Below, one piece after another: positions 10,628 through 19,111 of a stretch of DNA of 42,234 bases. Source of the DNA: Flavobacteriaceae bacterium. Lineage in GTDB: Bacteria > Bacteroidota > Bacteroidia > Flavobacteriales > Flavobacteriaceae. The stretch is taken from the NCBI GenBank assembly GCA_023257625.1, contig JALRBW010000064.1:1-42234 (forward strand), given 5' to 3'. Both the position numbers and the translations under genes were made by a program. How positions within the stretch are numbered: the first letter of the stretch is position 1; each line of letters begins with the position of its first letter. The notes under the pieces were generated by a model. It had not been told where the DNA came from. It saw only the letters and a list, made by a program, of their open reading frames with translations, and ran no database searches.

Positions 10628-12148
10628 TCAAAGTTTTATGTTATAGCTAAGGCTAACTTTGGCACTTTGATTGGATAATGTATAGGGAGTATTTAGACCC
10701 TCTGAATAAATAGAAAACTGTTGATTTTGATCAAGACTTACAAGTGATAAATTTAATGAGGAAACTCCAAAGTCAAACCCAATTCCAAAAGTAAATGCAC
10801 TTGTTTGTAACGCGTTGTTTTTTAAAGGGGCGTTTTTTTCCAGATACCCTCCACGAACACTAATGCCATTAAATCGGTATTCACCTCCAATACGTAATGT
10901 ATGTTGCGGTTGATATACTTTTGCTAACTCATTTGTAAGTGTGTCTAAATAGGCACTTCCATCAAACATAGATAATTTTGTTTGAGCAGAATTTTGATAG
11001 CTATAATCAACAGAAAGCAATCCTTTGGAACCAAAAATATAAGCACCACTTAATGTTGTTTTTGAAGGTAATTGAAATTGGTAGGCGGTATAGATATTGG
11101 TTGTATTTGGAGCAATTTTTTCATTGACAATAAGACCCTCTTCAAGATGAAAAGCACTAACTGACTGACGTGTTTCGTCTAAAATGGTAAGCCATTGAGG
11201 GGAATCATAAGTAAACCCTAACCGCAGTGAAGATAGTTTTAAAATCAATCCTAATTGAGCTGAGTAACCATCACCAAAACTAACTAAATCATTTTCAAAT
11301 TCAATATTATATATAGGTGAGTTCAAATATTGATTTTTTTCATTCAATCTGTGATTTTGAGAATAATCTAACTTATGGTAGTTAATATTTGCTCCAATAT
11401 GAAGTTTATTTTTATACAATCCACTAATATTAAAAGTAGTTTTTCGGATTTTGCCAGAATTTATAAGATTCAATTGATGATTTACTTCATTGTATAACAC
11501 GTTGGAAGTATACTTGGTATTGTAATCATCAAAACTAGCTGGGTTAATAATATAACTTTGATATCCTAGAAACGCTTGTTGTGCTGCAAATCCATTGTTT
11601 TCACCGAGATAAGTATAAATTTCTTCTACAGTTTCACCTTCATAAAGTGGTAAATTATTGAACGGTAATCCTTCAGCGTAGTAAATAAAATACTGATCAA
11701 TTCCTTTAGGAGAGGTCCCCAATACAGTAGCATTTTCATCAAAATTATATACCCTAAAGCTATTTATTGCAGTGCTTATTCGGGTCCAGGCTCCTTCTGG
11801 ATCAGTGTTGTTAAAAACAAACACAATTCCTCCTTGATCAAAATTTATATTTTGGTTTTCTGTCACTTTTGAAGTTCCAAAATAGTTGGCTTTTATTTCA
11901 TTATTCACAAATGATAATGTTCCTCCAAATTCAGAATGCAAAAATACGGACGACCCTGCAGGATTGTAACTAATTGCTGTAATATCTCCACCTAAAGCTC
12001 CAAAAGCACCTGCCATAGCATTGTACCGGGCGGTTCCACTTAATGAAGTATTTAAAAGTTGATTAATATCATTTAGATTTTGCGCTGCACTCCAGTTCGA
12101 AATCAAAACTACTGGCATAAGTAGGAATAGAGTAAGATGTTTAGGCAT
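10628..12148 (-). CDS. Outer-membrane protein, OmpP1/FadL-type
   Basis: This is a 506-residue exported beta-barrel protein. A signal peptide of about 22 residues precedes QNLNDINQLLNTSLSGTARY. The start of the mature protein, with ARYNAMAGAFGALGGDITAISYNPAGSSVF, is the typical N-terminus of flavobacterial OmpP1/FadL-like (also labelled hemin receptor) porins, in which the AGAFGALGGD and NPAG pieces are conserved. The rest alternates hydrophobic and polar residues and ends in LSYNIKL, as expected of a final barrel strand. The family moves hydrophobic compounds across the outer membrane; the ligand is unknown here. It follows the lipoprotein gene by 7 nt, so the two are cotranscribed. Confidence 0.85.
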   Translation of the reverse strand: MPKHLTLFLLMPVVLISNWSAAQNLNDINQLLNTSLSGTARYNAMAGAFGALGGDITAISYNPAGSSVFLHSEFGGTLSFVNNEIKANYFGTSKVTENQNINFDQGGIVFVFNNTDPEGAWTRISTAINSFRVYNFDENATVLGTSPKGIDQYFIYYAEGLPFNNLPLYEGETVEEIYTYLGENNGFAAQQAFLGYQSYIINPASFDDYNTKYTSNVLYNEVNHQLNLINSGKIRKTTFNISGLYKNKLHIGANINYHKLDYSQNHRLNEKNQYLNSPIYNIEFENDLVSFGDGYSAQLGLILKLSSLRLGFTYDSPQWLTILDETRQSVSAFHLEEGLIVNEKIAPNTTNIYTAYQFQLPSKTTLSGAYIFGSKGLLSVDYSYQNSAQTKLSMFDGSAYLDTLTNELAKVYQPQHTLRIGGEYRFNGISVRGGYLEKNAPLKNNALQTSAFTFGIGFDFGVSSLNLSLVSLDQNQQFSIYSEGLNTPYTLSNQSAKVSLSYNIKL

Positions 12149-12155
12149 TTTATTT

Positions 12156-13454
12156 TTAAGGATTTCGTCTTACTCCCGATGAACTTCGACCGCCAGATAC
12201 AGACCCTCTGCTAGTTGACATTGGTCTTGATGTGGCTGGAGTGTATGAACGTTGAGGAGAATTATTATAATTAGGATTTGTATTTGTTCGGTTAGAATTA
12301 TAGTTTCTAGATGAATTATTCTGAATAATTCTAGGTTTAGTGATATTTCTTTGTAGCGAACTATTTGAACTTCGTGTAGAGGGAGTAGTAGATTTATTTC
12401 GAGTACCTAGGTTATAACGAGATTGAGTAAAACGCCCAGTATTATCTTGTATTGATTTTGAAGGGTTTGTTGATGTTCGGTTTATTCCTTGAAAATTTTG
12501 GGCTCCATAAATTGGTCGTGTTGTTTTTGAATTACCAGAAATATTTTTACTCCCCAATATATTTTGGCGATCATTAAGAATCTGAACATTTCTTCCTAAA
12601 GAATTTATACCTCTTCCTAAATTAATTCGATCAATCGTACTTTGAATATCTGATGTATTGTTTTTACTCTGGCGATTGTCTTTATTTTCTCTATTGCGCT
12701 TTGGGTTGTCATAATTTTTTTCACCCCGACCTGATTGAATTCGAGCCACTGTATTTCGATAATCCTGATCACCATTCCACTGTTGGTTATGGTAATGATT
12801 TCTATTGTAGAATCGATTCCAACGGTATGGACCATATCCTGCATACCCTAAATTCCAACCATATCCGTAGAAGTCACCGTAAATGCCTGCGAAACCATAG
12901 GGACTGTAAAAAGGATCGAAATAATTCCAATATGAATTGAATCCGAAAAATCTATTCCGATATGGATTGAAAAAGGGTGTGTAAAGGCCATAACCAAATC
13001 GATAAGGATTGGTATAATAGGAATTCCAAAAGGGAGAATTCATAAAGGCAAAATTTGAAAGCCCCCATAGATTTGGACGAGTATCCATTATTATAATTTC
13101 AGTTTGTGTTGTTTTGCCTCCCCATGGGATTTGTGTATTTTGAACCCCAACTGAAGAATTATCTGAAGAATATTCAGAGGTGTATGCTTGATTATCAGTA
13201 AAATACAAATCATTTTCTGCTATGTCAAGGGAACCTTCAGCAGCATTTTTGAAGTAATTACTATAATAATCACTTTTTGAAGATTGTGGCGTTGAAGAAT
13301 TAGAAACTTGGCGAACTTCGTTACGAGAAGTATAAATGCCATCTGATTCAAAATAGGATGCACCTTGAAAACTTCCGCAGCTCATTATCACTAGGGATGT
13401 TAATCCAAAAGTTACAATATTCTTAAGTGAAGCTAAATAGTGGAGTGCATTCAT
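12156..13454 (-). CDS. Aromatic/Gly-rich, Asn/Ser-rich lipoprotein
   Basis: I do not recognise a characterised family. The 432-residue protein has a signal ending in VIMSC (C26), so it is a probable lipoprotein. Residues about 130-225 are extremely rich in Tyr, Phe, Trp, Gly, Asn and Pro, in short runs such as NPYRFGYGLYTPFFNPY. The remaining C-terminal half is basic and low in complexity, rich in Asn, Ser, Thr and Arg, and ends with SGGRSSSGVRRNP. Similar proteins next to the FadL-like gene occur in flavobacteria and have carried misleading automatic names. Pairing with a porin suggests an envelope role, possibly a disordered surface or periplasmic scaffold. Function unknown. Confidence 0.8.
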   Translation of the reverse strand: MNALHYLASLKNIVTFGLTSLVIMSCGSFQGASYFESDGIYTSRNEVRQVSNSSTPQSSKSDYYSNYFKNAAEGSLDIAENDLYFTDNQAYTSEYSSDNSSVGVQNTQIPWGGKTTQTEIIIMDTRPNLWGLSNFAFMNSPFWNSYYTNPYRFGYGLYTPFFNPYRNRFFGFNSYWNYFDPFYSPYGFAGIYGDFYGYGWNLGYAGYGPYRWNRFYNRNHYHNQQWNGDQDYRNTVARIQSGRGEKNYDNPKRNRENKDNRQSKNNTSDIQSTIDRINLGRGINSLGRNVQILNDRQNILGSKNISGNSKTTRPIYGAQNFQGINRTSTNPSKSIQDNTGRFTQSRYNLGTRNKSTTPSTRSSNSSLQRNITKPRIIQNNSSRNYNSNRTNTNPNYNNSPQRSYTPATSRPMSTSRGSVSGGRSSSGVRRNP

Positions 13455-13488
13455 TGTTTTTTGGTTTAGAGATGTGCCACAAAAAGTT

Positions 13489-13525
13489 TAGTTTTGTAAC
13501 TCAAAAAATTACTAATTCAAATATA
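13489..13525. promoter_or_regulatory. Divergent promoter region, proS / lipoprotein operon
   Basis: On the minus strand TATATTTG (13525-13518) matches the -7 consensus 64 nt before the lipoprotein ATG. On the plus strand TAGTTTTG (13489-13496) matches 52 nt before the proS ATG. The two transcripts would cross, since each -7 element lies beyond the other. No good -33 element is seen for either. Confidence 0.4.
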
Positions 13526-13548
13526 GGCAAATTTTATGCCAAAGTCAT

Positions 13549-15027
13549 ATGGCAGATAAACTCACCTCAAGATCTACTGATTATTCCAAATGGTATAATG
13601 AAATTGTAGTAAATGCTGATTTAGCTGAAAACTCTTCAGTACGAGGGTGCATGGTTATCAAGCCTTATGGGTATGCTATTTGGGAAAAAATGCAAGCCCA
13701 ATTGGATATCATGTTCAAAGAAACAGGCCATGAAAACGCCTATTTTCCTTTATTTGTACCAAAAAGCCTTTTTGAAGCGGAAGAGAAAAATGCTGAAGGG
13801 TTTGCTAAGGAATGTGCTGTAGTTACCCATTATCGACTTAAAAGTGACGATAAAAACCCAGGTAAACTTATAGTTGATCCTGCTGCAAAACTTGAGGAAG
13901 AATTAGTTGTTCGACCCACAAGTGAAGCTGTAATATGGAATACTTATAAAAGTTGGATTCAATCTTATAGAGACCTTCCAATTCTAATTAATCAATGGGC
14001 CAATGTAGTCCGTTGGGAAATGCGTACTCGCCTTTTTTTACGTACCGCTGAGTTTTTATGGCAAGAAGGGCATACTGCTCATGCTACTAAAGAAGAGGCA
14101 ATAGAAGAAGCAAAAACTATGAATCAGGTATATGCTGATTTTGTAGAAAACTATATGGCAATCCCTGTTATACAAGGAGTTAAAACAGAAAGTGAACGGT
14201 TTGCTGGAGCACTCGAAACCTATTGCATTGAAGCTTTAATGCAAGATGGAAAAGCTCTTCAGGCGGGAACTTCGCATTTTTTAGGTCAAAATTTTGCAAA
14301 AGCATTTGATGTAAAATTCGCTACAGCAGAGGGTAAACTAGATTATGTTTGGGCCACTTCATGGGGTGTTTCTACACGTTTAATAGGTGCATTAATAATG
14401 ACGCATAGTGACGACAATGGACTTGTGCTTCCTCCTAATTTAGCTCCCATTCAGGTAGTAATTATTCCTATTTATAAGGGTTTAGAGCAACAAAACGCAA
14501 TTGCTGAAGTAGCAGAAGAAATACAAACACGATTAAAGGAGAAAGGGATTCGTGTTAAATTTGACAATCGTGATAAATTTAAACCCGGTTTCAAATTTAA
14601 TGAATATGAATTCAAAGGTGTTCCACTTCGTTTAGCTATAGGCCCAAAAGACTTGGAAAACGGAACTGTCGAAGTAGCTCGTCGTGACACCCTTTCAAAG
14701 ACCTTAGTTAATGTAGATCAGGTGGATTCTTATATTGAAGAAACACTTCCCCAAATTCAAACTGATTTATACACAAAGGCACTCCATTATAGAGATCAAC
14801 ACATTACATTGGTGGAAGATTATAGTACTTTTAAAAAAGTAATTGAGAATAAGGGGGGGTTTGTTTCTGCCCATTGGGACGGCACAGCTGAAACTGAAGA
14901 GGCAATTAAAAAAGAAACAAAAGCTACCATACGATGTATCCCTTTTGAAGGGGGTAAAGAAGTTGGAACCTGTGTTTATTCAGGAAAGTCTTCAACCCAA
15001 AGGGTGCTTTTTGCAAAGGCTTATTAA
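13549..15027 (+). CDS. proS: Prolyl-tRNA synthetase (archaeal/eukaryote-like type)
   Basis: This class II synthetase charges tRNA-Pro. At 492 residues it is the shorter archaeal/eukaryote-like form, without the INS editing insertion of the E. coli enzyme. Motif 1 is around [18 protein letters not shown]. Motif 2 is near [23 protein letters not shown], with the preceding [11 protein letters not shown]. Motif 3 is near [22 protein letters not shown]. The C-terminus [15 protein letters not shown] resembles the terminal domain of this type. It is transcribed divergently from the lipoprotein operon, and tRNA-Glu lies 173 nt downstream. Confidence 0.96.
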   Translation: MADKLTSRSTDYSKWYNEIVVNADLAENSSVRGCMVIKPYGYAIWEKMQAQLDIMFKETGHENAYFPLFVPKSLFEAEEKNAEGFAKECAVVTHYRLKSDDKNPGKLIVDPAAKLEEELVVRPTSEAVIWNTYKSWIQSYRDLPILINQWANVVRWEMRTRLFLRTAEFLWQEGHTAHATKEEAIEEAKTMNQVYADFVENYMAIPVIQGVKTESERFAGALETYCIEALMQDGKALQAGTSHFLGQNFAKAFDVKFATAEGKLDYVWATSWGVSTRLIGALIMTHSDDNGLVLPPNLAPIQVVIIPIYKGLEQQNAIAEVAEEIQTRLKEKGIRVKFDNRDKFKPGFKFNEYEFKGVPLRLAIGPKDLENGTVEVARRDTLSKTLVNVDQVDSYIEETLPQIQTDLYTKALHYRDQHITLVEDYSTFKKVIENKGGFVSAHWDGTAETEEAIKKETKATIRCIPFEGGKEVGTCVYSGKSSTQRVLFAKAY

Positions 15028-15155
15028 GAAGAATAATAGCAAGTAATTTTAGAGATTATTCTAAATATCTTCAAGGATTTACTATTTGTTTTTCCTGTAT
15101 ATTTTTATTCTCAAAAAAAAATTGCTTAATAATAGGATTTTGTTTACTAAAGGAG

Positions 15156-15186
15156 TTGTATAATAACATTTTTACAATTACATTTG
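15156..15186 (+). promoter_or_regulatory. Promoter of tRNA-Glu and rpsT
   Basis: TTG (15156-15158), a 20-nt spacer and TACATTTG (15179-15186) make a full match to the Bacteroidota sigma-A promoter. The tRNA starts 15 nt after the -7 element. No second promoter is visible between the tRNA and rpsT. Confidence 0.75.
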
Positions 15187-15200
15187 CGCACGAAAATTAA

Positions 15201-15272
15201 GGCCCGTTCGTCTATCGGTCAGGACGCCAGGTTTTCATCCTGGAAAGAGGGGTTCGATTCCCCTACGGGCTA
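15201..15272 (+). tRNA. tRNA-Glu (TTC)
   Basis: The cloverleaf is complete: acceptor GGCCCGT with ACGGGCT (a G-T first pair), an anticodon stem CCAGG/CCTGG around loop TTTTCAT with anticodon TTC at 15234-15236, and a T arm with TTCGATT. The discriminator is A and CCA is not encoded. The 3' end is 14 nt from the rpsT ATG. Confidence 0.95.
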
Positions 15273-15286
15273 CATAAATAGTAGTT

Positions 15287-15538
15287 ATGGCAAATCATAA
15301 ATCCGCATTAAAGCGCATTCGATCAAACGAAAAAAAGAGACTTGTTAATCGATATCAGCACAAAACAACTCGTAATGCGATTAAGAAATTACGTGATCTT
15401 GAAAAGAAAAAAGATGCTGAAAAGATGTTTCCTTCAGTAATTTCTTTGATTGATAAATTAGCAAAGAAAAACATTATACATGCAAATAAAGCGTCCAATT
15501 TAAAATCAAAATTGGCCAAGCATGTAGCTGCCCTCTAA
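15287..15538 (+). CDS. rpsT: 30S ribosomal protein S20
   Basis: This is an 83-residue, very basic helical protein that binds the 5' domain of 16S rRNA. MANHKSALKRIRSNEKKRLVNRY is the classic S20 start (here read as adjoining pieces), and the C-terminal IHANKASNLKSKLAKHV matches the family. It is 14 nt after tRNA-Glu and appears to be cotranscribed with it, and it has its own strong terminator. A leader of only 14 nt would remain after tRNA processing. Confidence 0.97.
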   Translation: MANHKSALKRIRSNEKKRLVNRYQHKTTRNAIKKLRDLEKKKDAEKMFPSVISLIDKLAKKNIIHANKASNLKSKLAKHVAAL

Positions 15539-15556
15539 GGGAAAACACCCATTCTT

Positions 15557-15590
15557 AAAGGGCTCTATGATAGAGCCCTTTTTTATTTTT
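15557..15590 (+). terminator. Rho-independent terminator of rpsT
   Basis: An 11-bp perfect stem, AAAGGGCTCTA (15557-15567) and its complement at 15571-15581, closes the 3-nt loop TGA and runs into a T tract. It is 18 nt after the rpsT stop. Confidence 0.92.
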
Positions 15591-15711
15591 ATTCAAAGTT
15601 CTGAATACTACTCGATCAGACTCTTGTTAGTAGCTATACTAATTTTACTCCGAGTTCCTCTAGGTTGTCTTTAAAATAATTTATTTTAAAAAACAAAAAT
15701 GAGAAGTTATT

Positions 15712-17250
15712 TTAGGAGTTCATGGAAATCAAAAACTCTTCATTATTTTGAGTTCTTGTAAAGCGATCGTTAATAAATTCCATGGCTTCAACGGGATTCA
15801 TGTCTGCAAGATACTTACGCATGATCCACATCCGTTGAATTGTATTTTCATCTAGGAGCAAATCATCGCGACGTGTACTTGAAGAAACCAAGTCAATCGC
15901 TGGAAATATCCGTCTATTGGCAATACGTCGATCGAGTTGTAACTCCATGTTTCCTGTTCCTTTAAATTCTTCAAAAATAACTTCATCCATTTTAGACCCC
16001 GTTTCAGTTAATGCTGTTGCTATAATAGAAAGAGAGCCACCATTTTCAATATTTCGAGCAGCACCAAAAAATCGCTTGGGTTTGTGAAGGGCATTGGCAT
16101 CAACACCTCCACTTAAAATTTTTCCCGAAGCGGGTTGTACTGTATTGTAGGCCCTTGCCAAGCGTGTAATTGAATCTAAAAGGATAACTACATCATGTCC
16201 ACATTCCACCAAACGTTTTGCTTTTTCCAATACAATGTTGGCTACTTTGACGTGACGTTCTGCGGGTTCGTCAAAAGTTGAGGCGACAACTTCACCATTT
16301 ACATTGCGTTGCATGTCAGTAACCTCTTCCGGACGTTCATCAATTAATAAAATCAATTGGTAAACTTCAGGATGGTTAGCAGCGATGGCATTTGCAATGT
16401 CCTTTAAAAGCATTGTTTTCCCTGTTTTAGGTTGTGACACAATCATACCACGTTGTCCCTTACCAATGGGAGAAAACAAATCAATAATTCGAGTTGATAT
16501 AGTACTTTGTTTATTTGCTAAATTAAATCGCTCTTGAGGAAATAAGGGGGTAAGGTGTTCAAACGATACACGATCACGAACCACTTTTGGATCAAGTCCG
16601 TTTATTTTGTCTACTTTAATTAATGGGAAGTACTTTTCTCCTTCTTTTGGGGGGCGAACTGTGCCAAGTACAGTGTCTCCTGTTTTTAAACCAAATAAAC
16701 GCACTTGGGATTGAGAAACATAGACATCATCTGGTGAAGACAAGTAATTGTAATCTGAAGAACGTAAAAAACCATAACCTTCAGGCATCATTTCCAAAAC
16801 GCCTTCAGTTGCAATTATACCTTCAAACTCAAAATCAGGTTCCCTATATCGACTTCGTTGTTCTTTATTGTGATTGTAATCATTTTTATGTTCCCGTTTC
16901 TCATTTTGATTTTTTGGGTTCTGATTCCGATTTTCGTTATTTTGATGTGGCTTTTTAGGATGGTGTTTGTGTTGGGGCGTTGAATTTTCCTCATTTTGAG
17001 GAGTGATGGGTTTATTTTTTAACTTAGGATTTCGACCTTTTGGATTTTCATTTTTAGGCTCGGTAACAGATGCAGTTTCCACTTTAGGAGCAGGTGTCGC
17101 TTCTTCTTCAGGTTTGGAGGCAATGAAATCGACAATTTGATAAATTAAATCTAATTTGTTTAATCCTGTGATTCGTTTTACGCCAATATTTTTAGCAATT
17201 TCCTGTAATTCAGGCAATTTCTTAGTTTTAAGTGTAGCTATTTCGTACAT
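15712..17250 (-). CDS. rho: Transcription termination factor Rho
   Basis: This hexameric RNA helicase terminates transcripts. The 512 residues exceed the E. coli length of 419 because of a linker. The Rho_N domain is at residues 1-50 ([19 protein letters not shown]). A low-complexity Asn/Lys/Gln/His/Pro-rich linker covers about 52-142. The RNA-binding cold-shock-like domain follows ([21 protein letters not shown] begins it), with [16 protein letters not shown]. The ATPase core has Walker A SQPKTGKT near 277, [13 protein letters not shown], and [16 protein letters not shown]. The linker is typical of Bacteroidota Rho. A 134-nt divergent region separates it from the DUF4293 gene. Confidence 0.97.
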   Translation of the reverse strand: MYEIATLKTKKLPELQEIAKNIGVKRITGLNKLDLIYQIVDFIASKPEEEATPAPKVETASVTEPKNENPKGRNPKLKNKPITPQNEENSTPQHKHHPKKPHQNNENRNQNPKNQNEKREHKNDYNHNKEQRSRYREPDFEFEGIIATEGVLEMMPEGYGFLRSSDYNYLSSPDDVYVSQSQVRLFGLKTGDTVLGTVRPPKEGEKYFPLIKVDKINGLDPKVVRDRVSFEHLTPLFPQERFNLANKQSTISTRIIDLFSPIGKGQRGMIVSQPKTGKTMLLKDIANAIAANHPEVYQLILLIDERPEEVTDMQRNVNGEVVASTFDEPAERHVKVANIVLEKAKRLVECGHDVVILLDSITRLARAYNTVQPASGKILSGGVDANALHKPKRFFGAARNIENGGSLSIIATALTETGSKMDEVIFEEFKGTGNMELQLDRRIANRRIFPAIDLVSSSTRRDDLLLDENTIQRMWIMRKYLADMNPVEAMEFINDRFTRTQNNEEFLISMNS

Positions 17251-17365
17251 GTAAATTAAAAGTGATTAAAGAACTAAAGCGGTTAGATGTGCTTTAGATA
17301 ACGTTGAATTGTAGTGTGACAATATTACAAATTTTATTTCAAAAACAAAGGCAATAAAAAAAACT

Positions 17366-17373
17366 TAATTTTG
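17366..17373 (+). promoter_or_regulatory. Putative -7 element of the DUF4293 gene
   Basis: TAATTTTG fits TAnnTTTG and lies 11 nt before the ATG, giving a nearly leaderless transcript. No clear -33 element. Confidence 0.35.
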
Positions 17374-17384
17374 ATAAAAAAATT

Positions 17385-17774
17385 ATGATTCAACGTATTC
17401 AATCGTTATATCTTGTTTTGTCGAGTTTTTTATCCTTTGGTATAGCCCATTATCTTTCAAATACATTTTTTGAGGGCTCACTTTTTAAACTATTGGTCGA
17501 ATACTATGCTTTTTATATTTTACCAACGATACTTGTTTTTAATTTATTTCTATTTAAAAAGCGAAAATTGCAAATAATGTTAACTACACTAGTAATGTTG
17601 CTACATGTTCTTTTTCTCGGTGTCCTTTTATTTGAAAATGCTAGTCAAATATTGTCTCATAATTTTGCATTTCCAATACTAGGTGGGATAGGTGTTTTAT
17701 TAGGACTTTTTAAAGCTAATTTTCATATTCGTAAAGATGAGGAATTAGTCCGTTCCGTTGACCGAATTCGATAA
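17385..17774 (+). CDS. DUF4293 four-helix membrane protein
   Basis: This is a 129-residue inner-membrane protein. It begins MIQRIQSLYLVLSSFLSFG, the usual DUF4293 start, and has four hydrophobic segments at about residues 7-24, 35-53, 64-85 and 91-108, with a charged tail. The family is restricted to Bacteroidota and is commonly found next to rho. Its function is not known. The 3' end overlaps the end of the convergent phosphoesterase gene by 30 nt. Confidence 0.85.
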   Translation: MIQRIQSLYLVLSSFLSFGIAHYLSNTFFEGSLFKLLVEYYAFYILPTILVFNLFLFKKRKLQIMLTTLVMLLHVLFLGVLLFENASQILSHNFAFPILGGIGVLLGLFKANFHIRKDEELVRSVDRIR

Positions 17775-18272
17775 TGCACCTCTTAAACCAAGTTCAACGG
17801 CCTCTAAGTTTTCAATTTTCCCCTTTTTAATTTCAAATCTGAGAAGAGTTCTTATTTTGTGAAATCCACTAATCCCTACTGCACCAGGATTCATATGCAA
17901 GTGTTTGAATTTAGGGTCATGCATTACTTTTAAAATATGAGAATGACCACAAACCAGAACGTTTGGATGGTATTTTTGAATTAAATCTTTTGTGTTGTGG
18001 TTATACCGTCCGGGTGTCCCAGCTATATGTATCATTAATACTTTTAATCCTTCGGAATTAAAGTAAAGAAATTCAGGGGCAATTTGTCGTATTGATTGCC
18101 CATCTATATTACCATAAACCGCTCTTAGTTTTTTTAATTTTTGTAATTCATCAATAATTTCAATTTTGCCAATATCACCTGCATGCCATACTTCATCAGC
18201 TTGCATAACATAGTTTATGATTTTTGTATCTAAAAATCCATGAGTATCAGAGAGTAAAACAACTTTTTTCAA
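17745..18272 (-). CDS. YfcE/MJ0936-family metallophosphoesterase
   Basis: This is a calcineurin-like phosphodiesterase. The metal-binding motifs are LLSDTHG (D9, H11 counted from TTG 18272), HAGDIG (D33), VYGNIDG, VCGHSH and MNPGAVG, the complete set for YfcE-like enzymes. The open frame continues upstream to ATG 18386, but those 38 extra residues (rich in Lys, Ser, Arg) match no part of the family and overlap the truA promoter and start. I therefore prefer TTG 18272, which gives 175 residues, the family norm. The natural substrate is unknown; relatives hydrolyse artificial phosphodiesters. It converges on the DUF4293 gene and diverges from truA. Confidence 0.82.
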   Translation of the reverse strand: MKKVVLLSDTHGFLDTKIINYVMQADEVWHAGDIGKIEIIDELQKLKKLRAVYGNIDGQSIRQIAPEFLYFNSEGLKVLMIHIAGTPGRYNHNTKDLIQKYHPNVLVCGHSHILKVMHDPKFKHLHMNPGAVGISGFHKIRTLLRFEIKKGKIENLEAVELGLRGALSNSVNGTD

Positions 18273-18337
18273 TGGAATTGATTTAAAAGCTAAAATACGA
18301 AATCCATTTCTCCTTTTTTTGCCCCAAGAATTCCCTG

Positions 18338-18345
18338 TATCTTTG
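18338..18345 (+). promoter_or_regulatory. -7 element of truA
   Basis: TATCTTTG fits TAnnTTTG and ends 7 nt before ATG 18353, so the truA transcript would be leaderless or nearly so. It also argues against starting the opposing phosphoesterase at 18386. Confidence 0.5.
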
Positions 18346-18352
18346 TACTTTG

Positions 18353-19108
18353 ATGAATCAAGCTCGCTTTTTTGTAGAATTTTCATATCATGGCGCCCCC
18401 TTTCATGGTTGGCAAAGACAGCCTAATGCTCCTTCTGTACAAGAGGTTATGGAGTCTGCATTCGAGTTGCTTTTAAAAACGCCTTGTCCACTTACGGCAG
18501 CAGGAAGAACTGATACTGGAGTGCATGCTCGTTATATGGTAGCTCATTTTGATGCTCCAATTAAATTAATTGACCTAGAGGAGCTTCCCTTTAGAGTAAA
18601 TCAAATACTGCCTAAGGAAATTGCTATACAAAGTATAAAAGGAGTAAAGCCTGATGCTCATGCTCGGTTTGATGCCCTTTTTAGAACCTATGAATATCAT
18701 ATTGCGACAATAAAAACTCCTTTTAATAATGATTTTGTACATACACTTTATCAGTCAATTGATTTGGATTTAATGAATCAGGCGGCATCTCTTTTATTAT
18801 CATATTCAGATTTTGAGTGTTTTTCTAAATCAAATACGGATGTAAAAACGTATTTATGTAAGTTAACCTATGCCCAATGGAGTAAAACAGAAAATGGGTA
18901 TGTATTTACTATTACTGCCAATCGGTTTTTGCGAAATATGGTTCGTGCAATTGTAGGGACTTTACTAGAAATTGGATTACACAAAAAAAAATTGGATGAT
19001 TTAGATGTAATTATCAAGAGTAAAAATAGATCTTTGGCAGGGTATTCTGTTCCAGCAAAGGGTCTTTTTTTAACCCAAATACAATACCCTGAAACGCTTT
19101 ATATTTGA
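18353..19108 (+). CDS. truA: tRNA pseudouridine(38-40) synthase
   Basis: It isomerises uridines 38-40 of the tRNA anticodon arm to pseudouridine. From ATG 18353 it has 251 residues, the family length. The frame also has a TTG three nt earlier, which I reject because the ATG directly follows it. RFFVEFSYHGAPFHGWQRQ is the usual start. The catalytic aspartate is D54 in AAGRTDTGVHA. FDALFRTYEYHI and RFLRNMVRAIVGTLLEIG are conserved. It is followed after only 3 nt by the ABC exporter gene, so they probably form an operon. Confidence 0.95.
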   Translation: MNQARFFVEFSYHGAPFHGWQRQPNAPSVQEVMESAFELLLKTPCPLTAAGRTDTGVHARYMVAHFDAPIKLIDLEELPFRVNQILPKEIAIQSIKGVKPDAHARFDALFRTYEYHIATIKTPFNNDFVHTLYQSIDLDLMNQAASLLLSYSDFECFSKSNTDVKTYLCKLTYAQWSKTENGYVFTITANRFLRNMVRAIVGTLLEIGLHKKKLDDLDVIIKSKNRSLAGYSVPAKGLFLTQIQYPETLYI

Positions 19109-19111
19109 TGT

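Noticed and set aside
12653-12940. 95-codon plus-strand frame inside the aromatic-rich lipoprotein gene
   Set aside because: His/Asp/Cys-rich product of an antisense frame across a repetitive coding region; no start context or homology.
16623-16958. 111-codon plus-strand frame inside rho
   Set aside because: It is antisense to the Asn/Lys-rich linker of Rho, whose codon bias leaves the opposite strand open.
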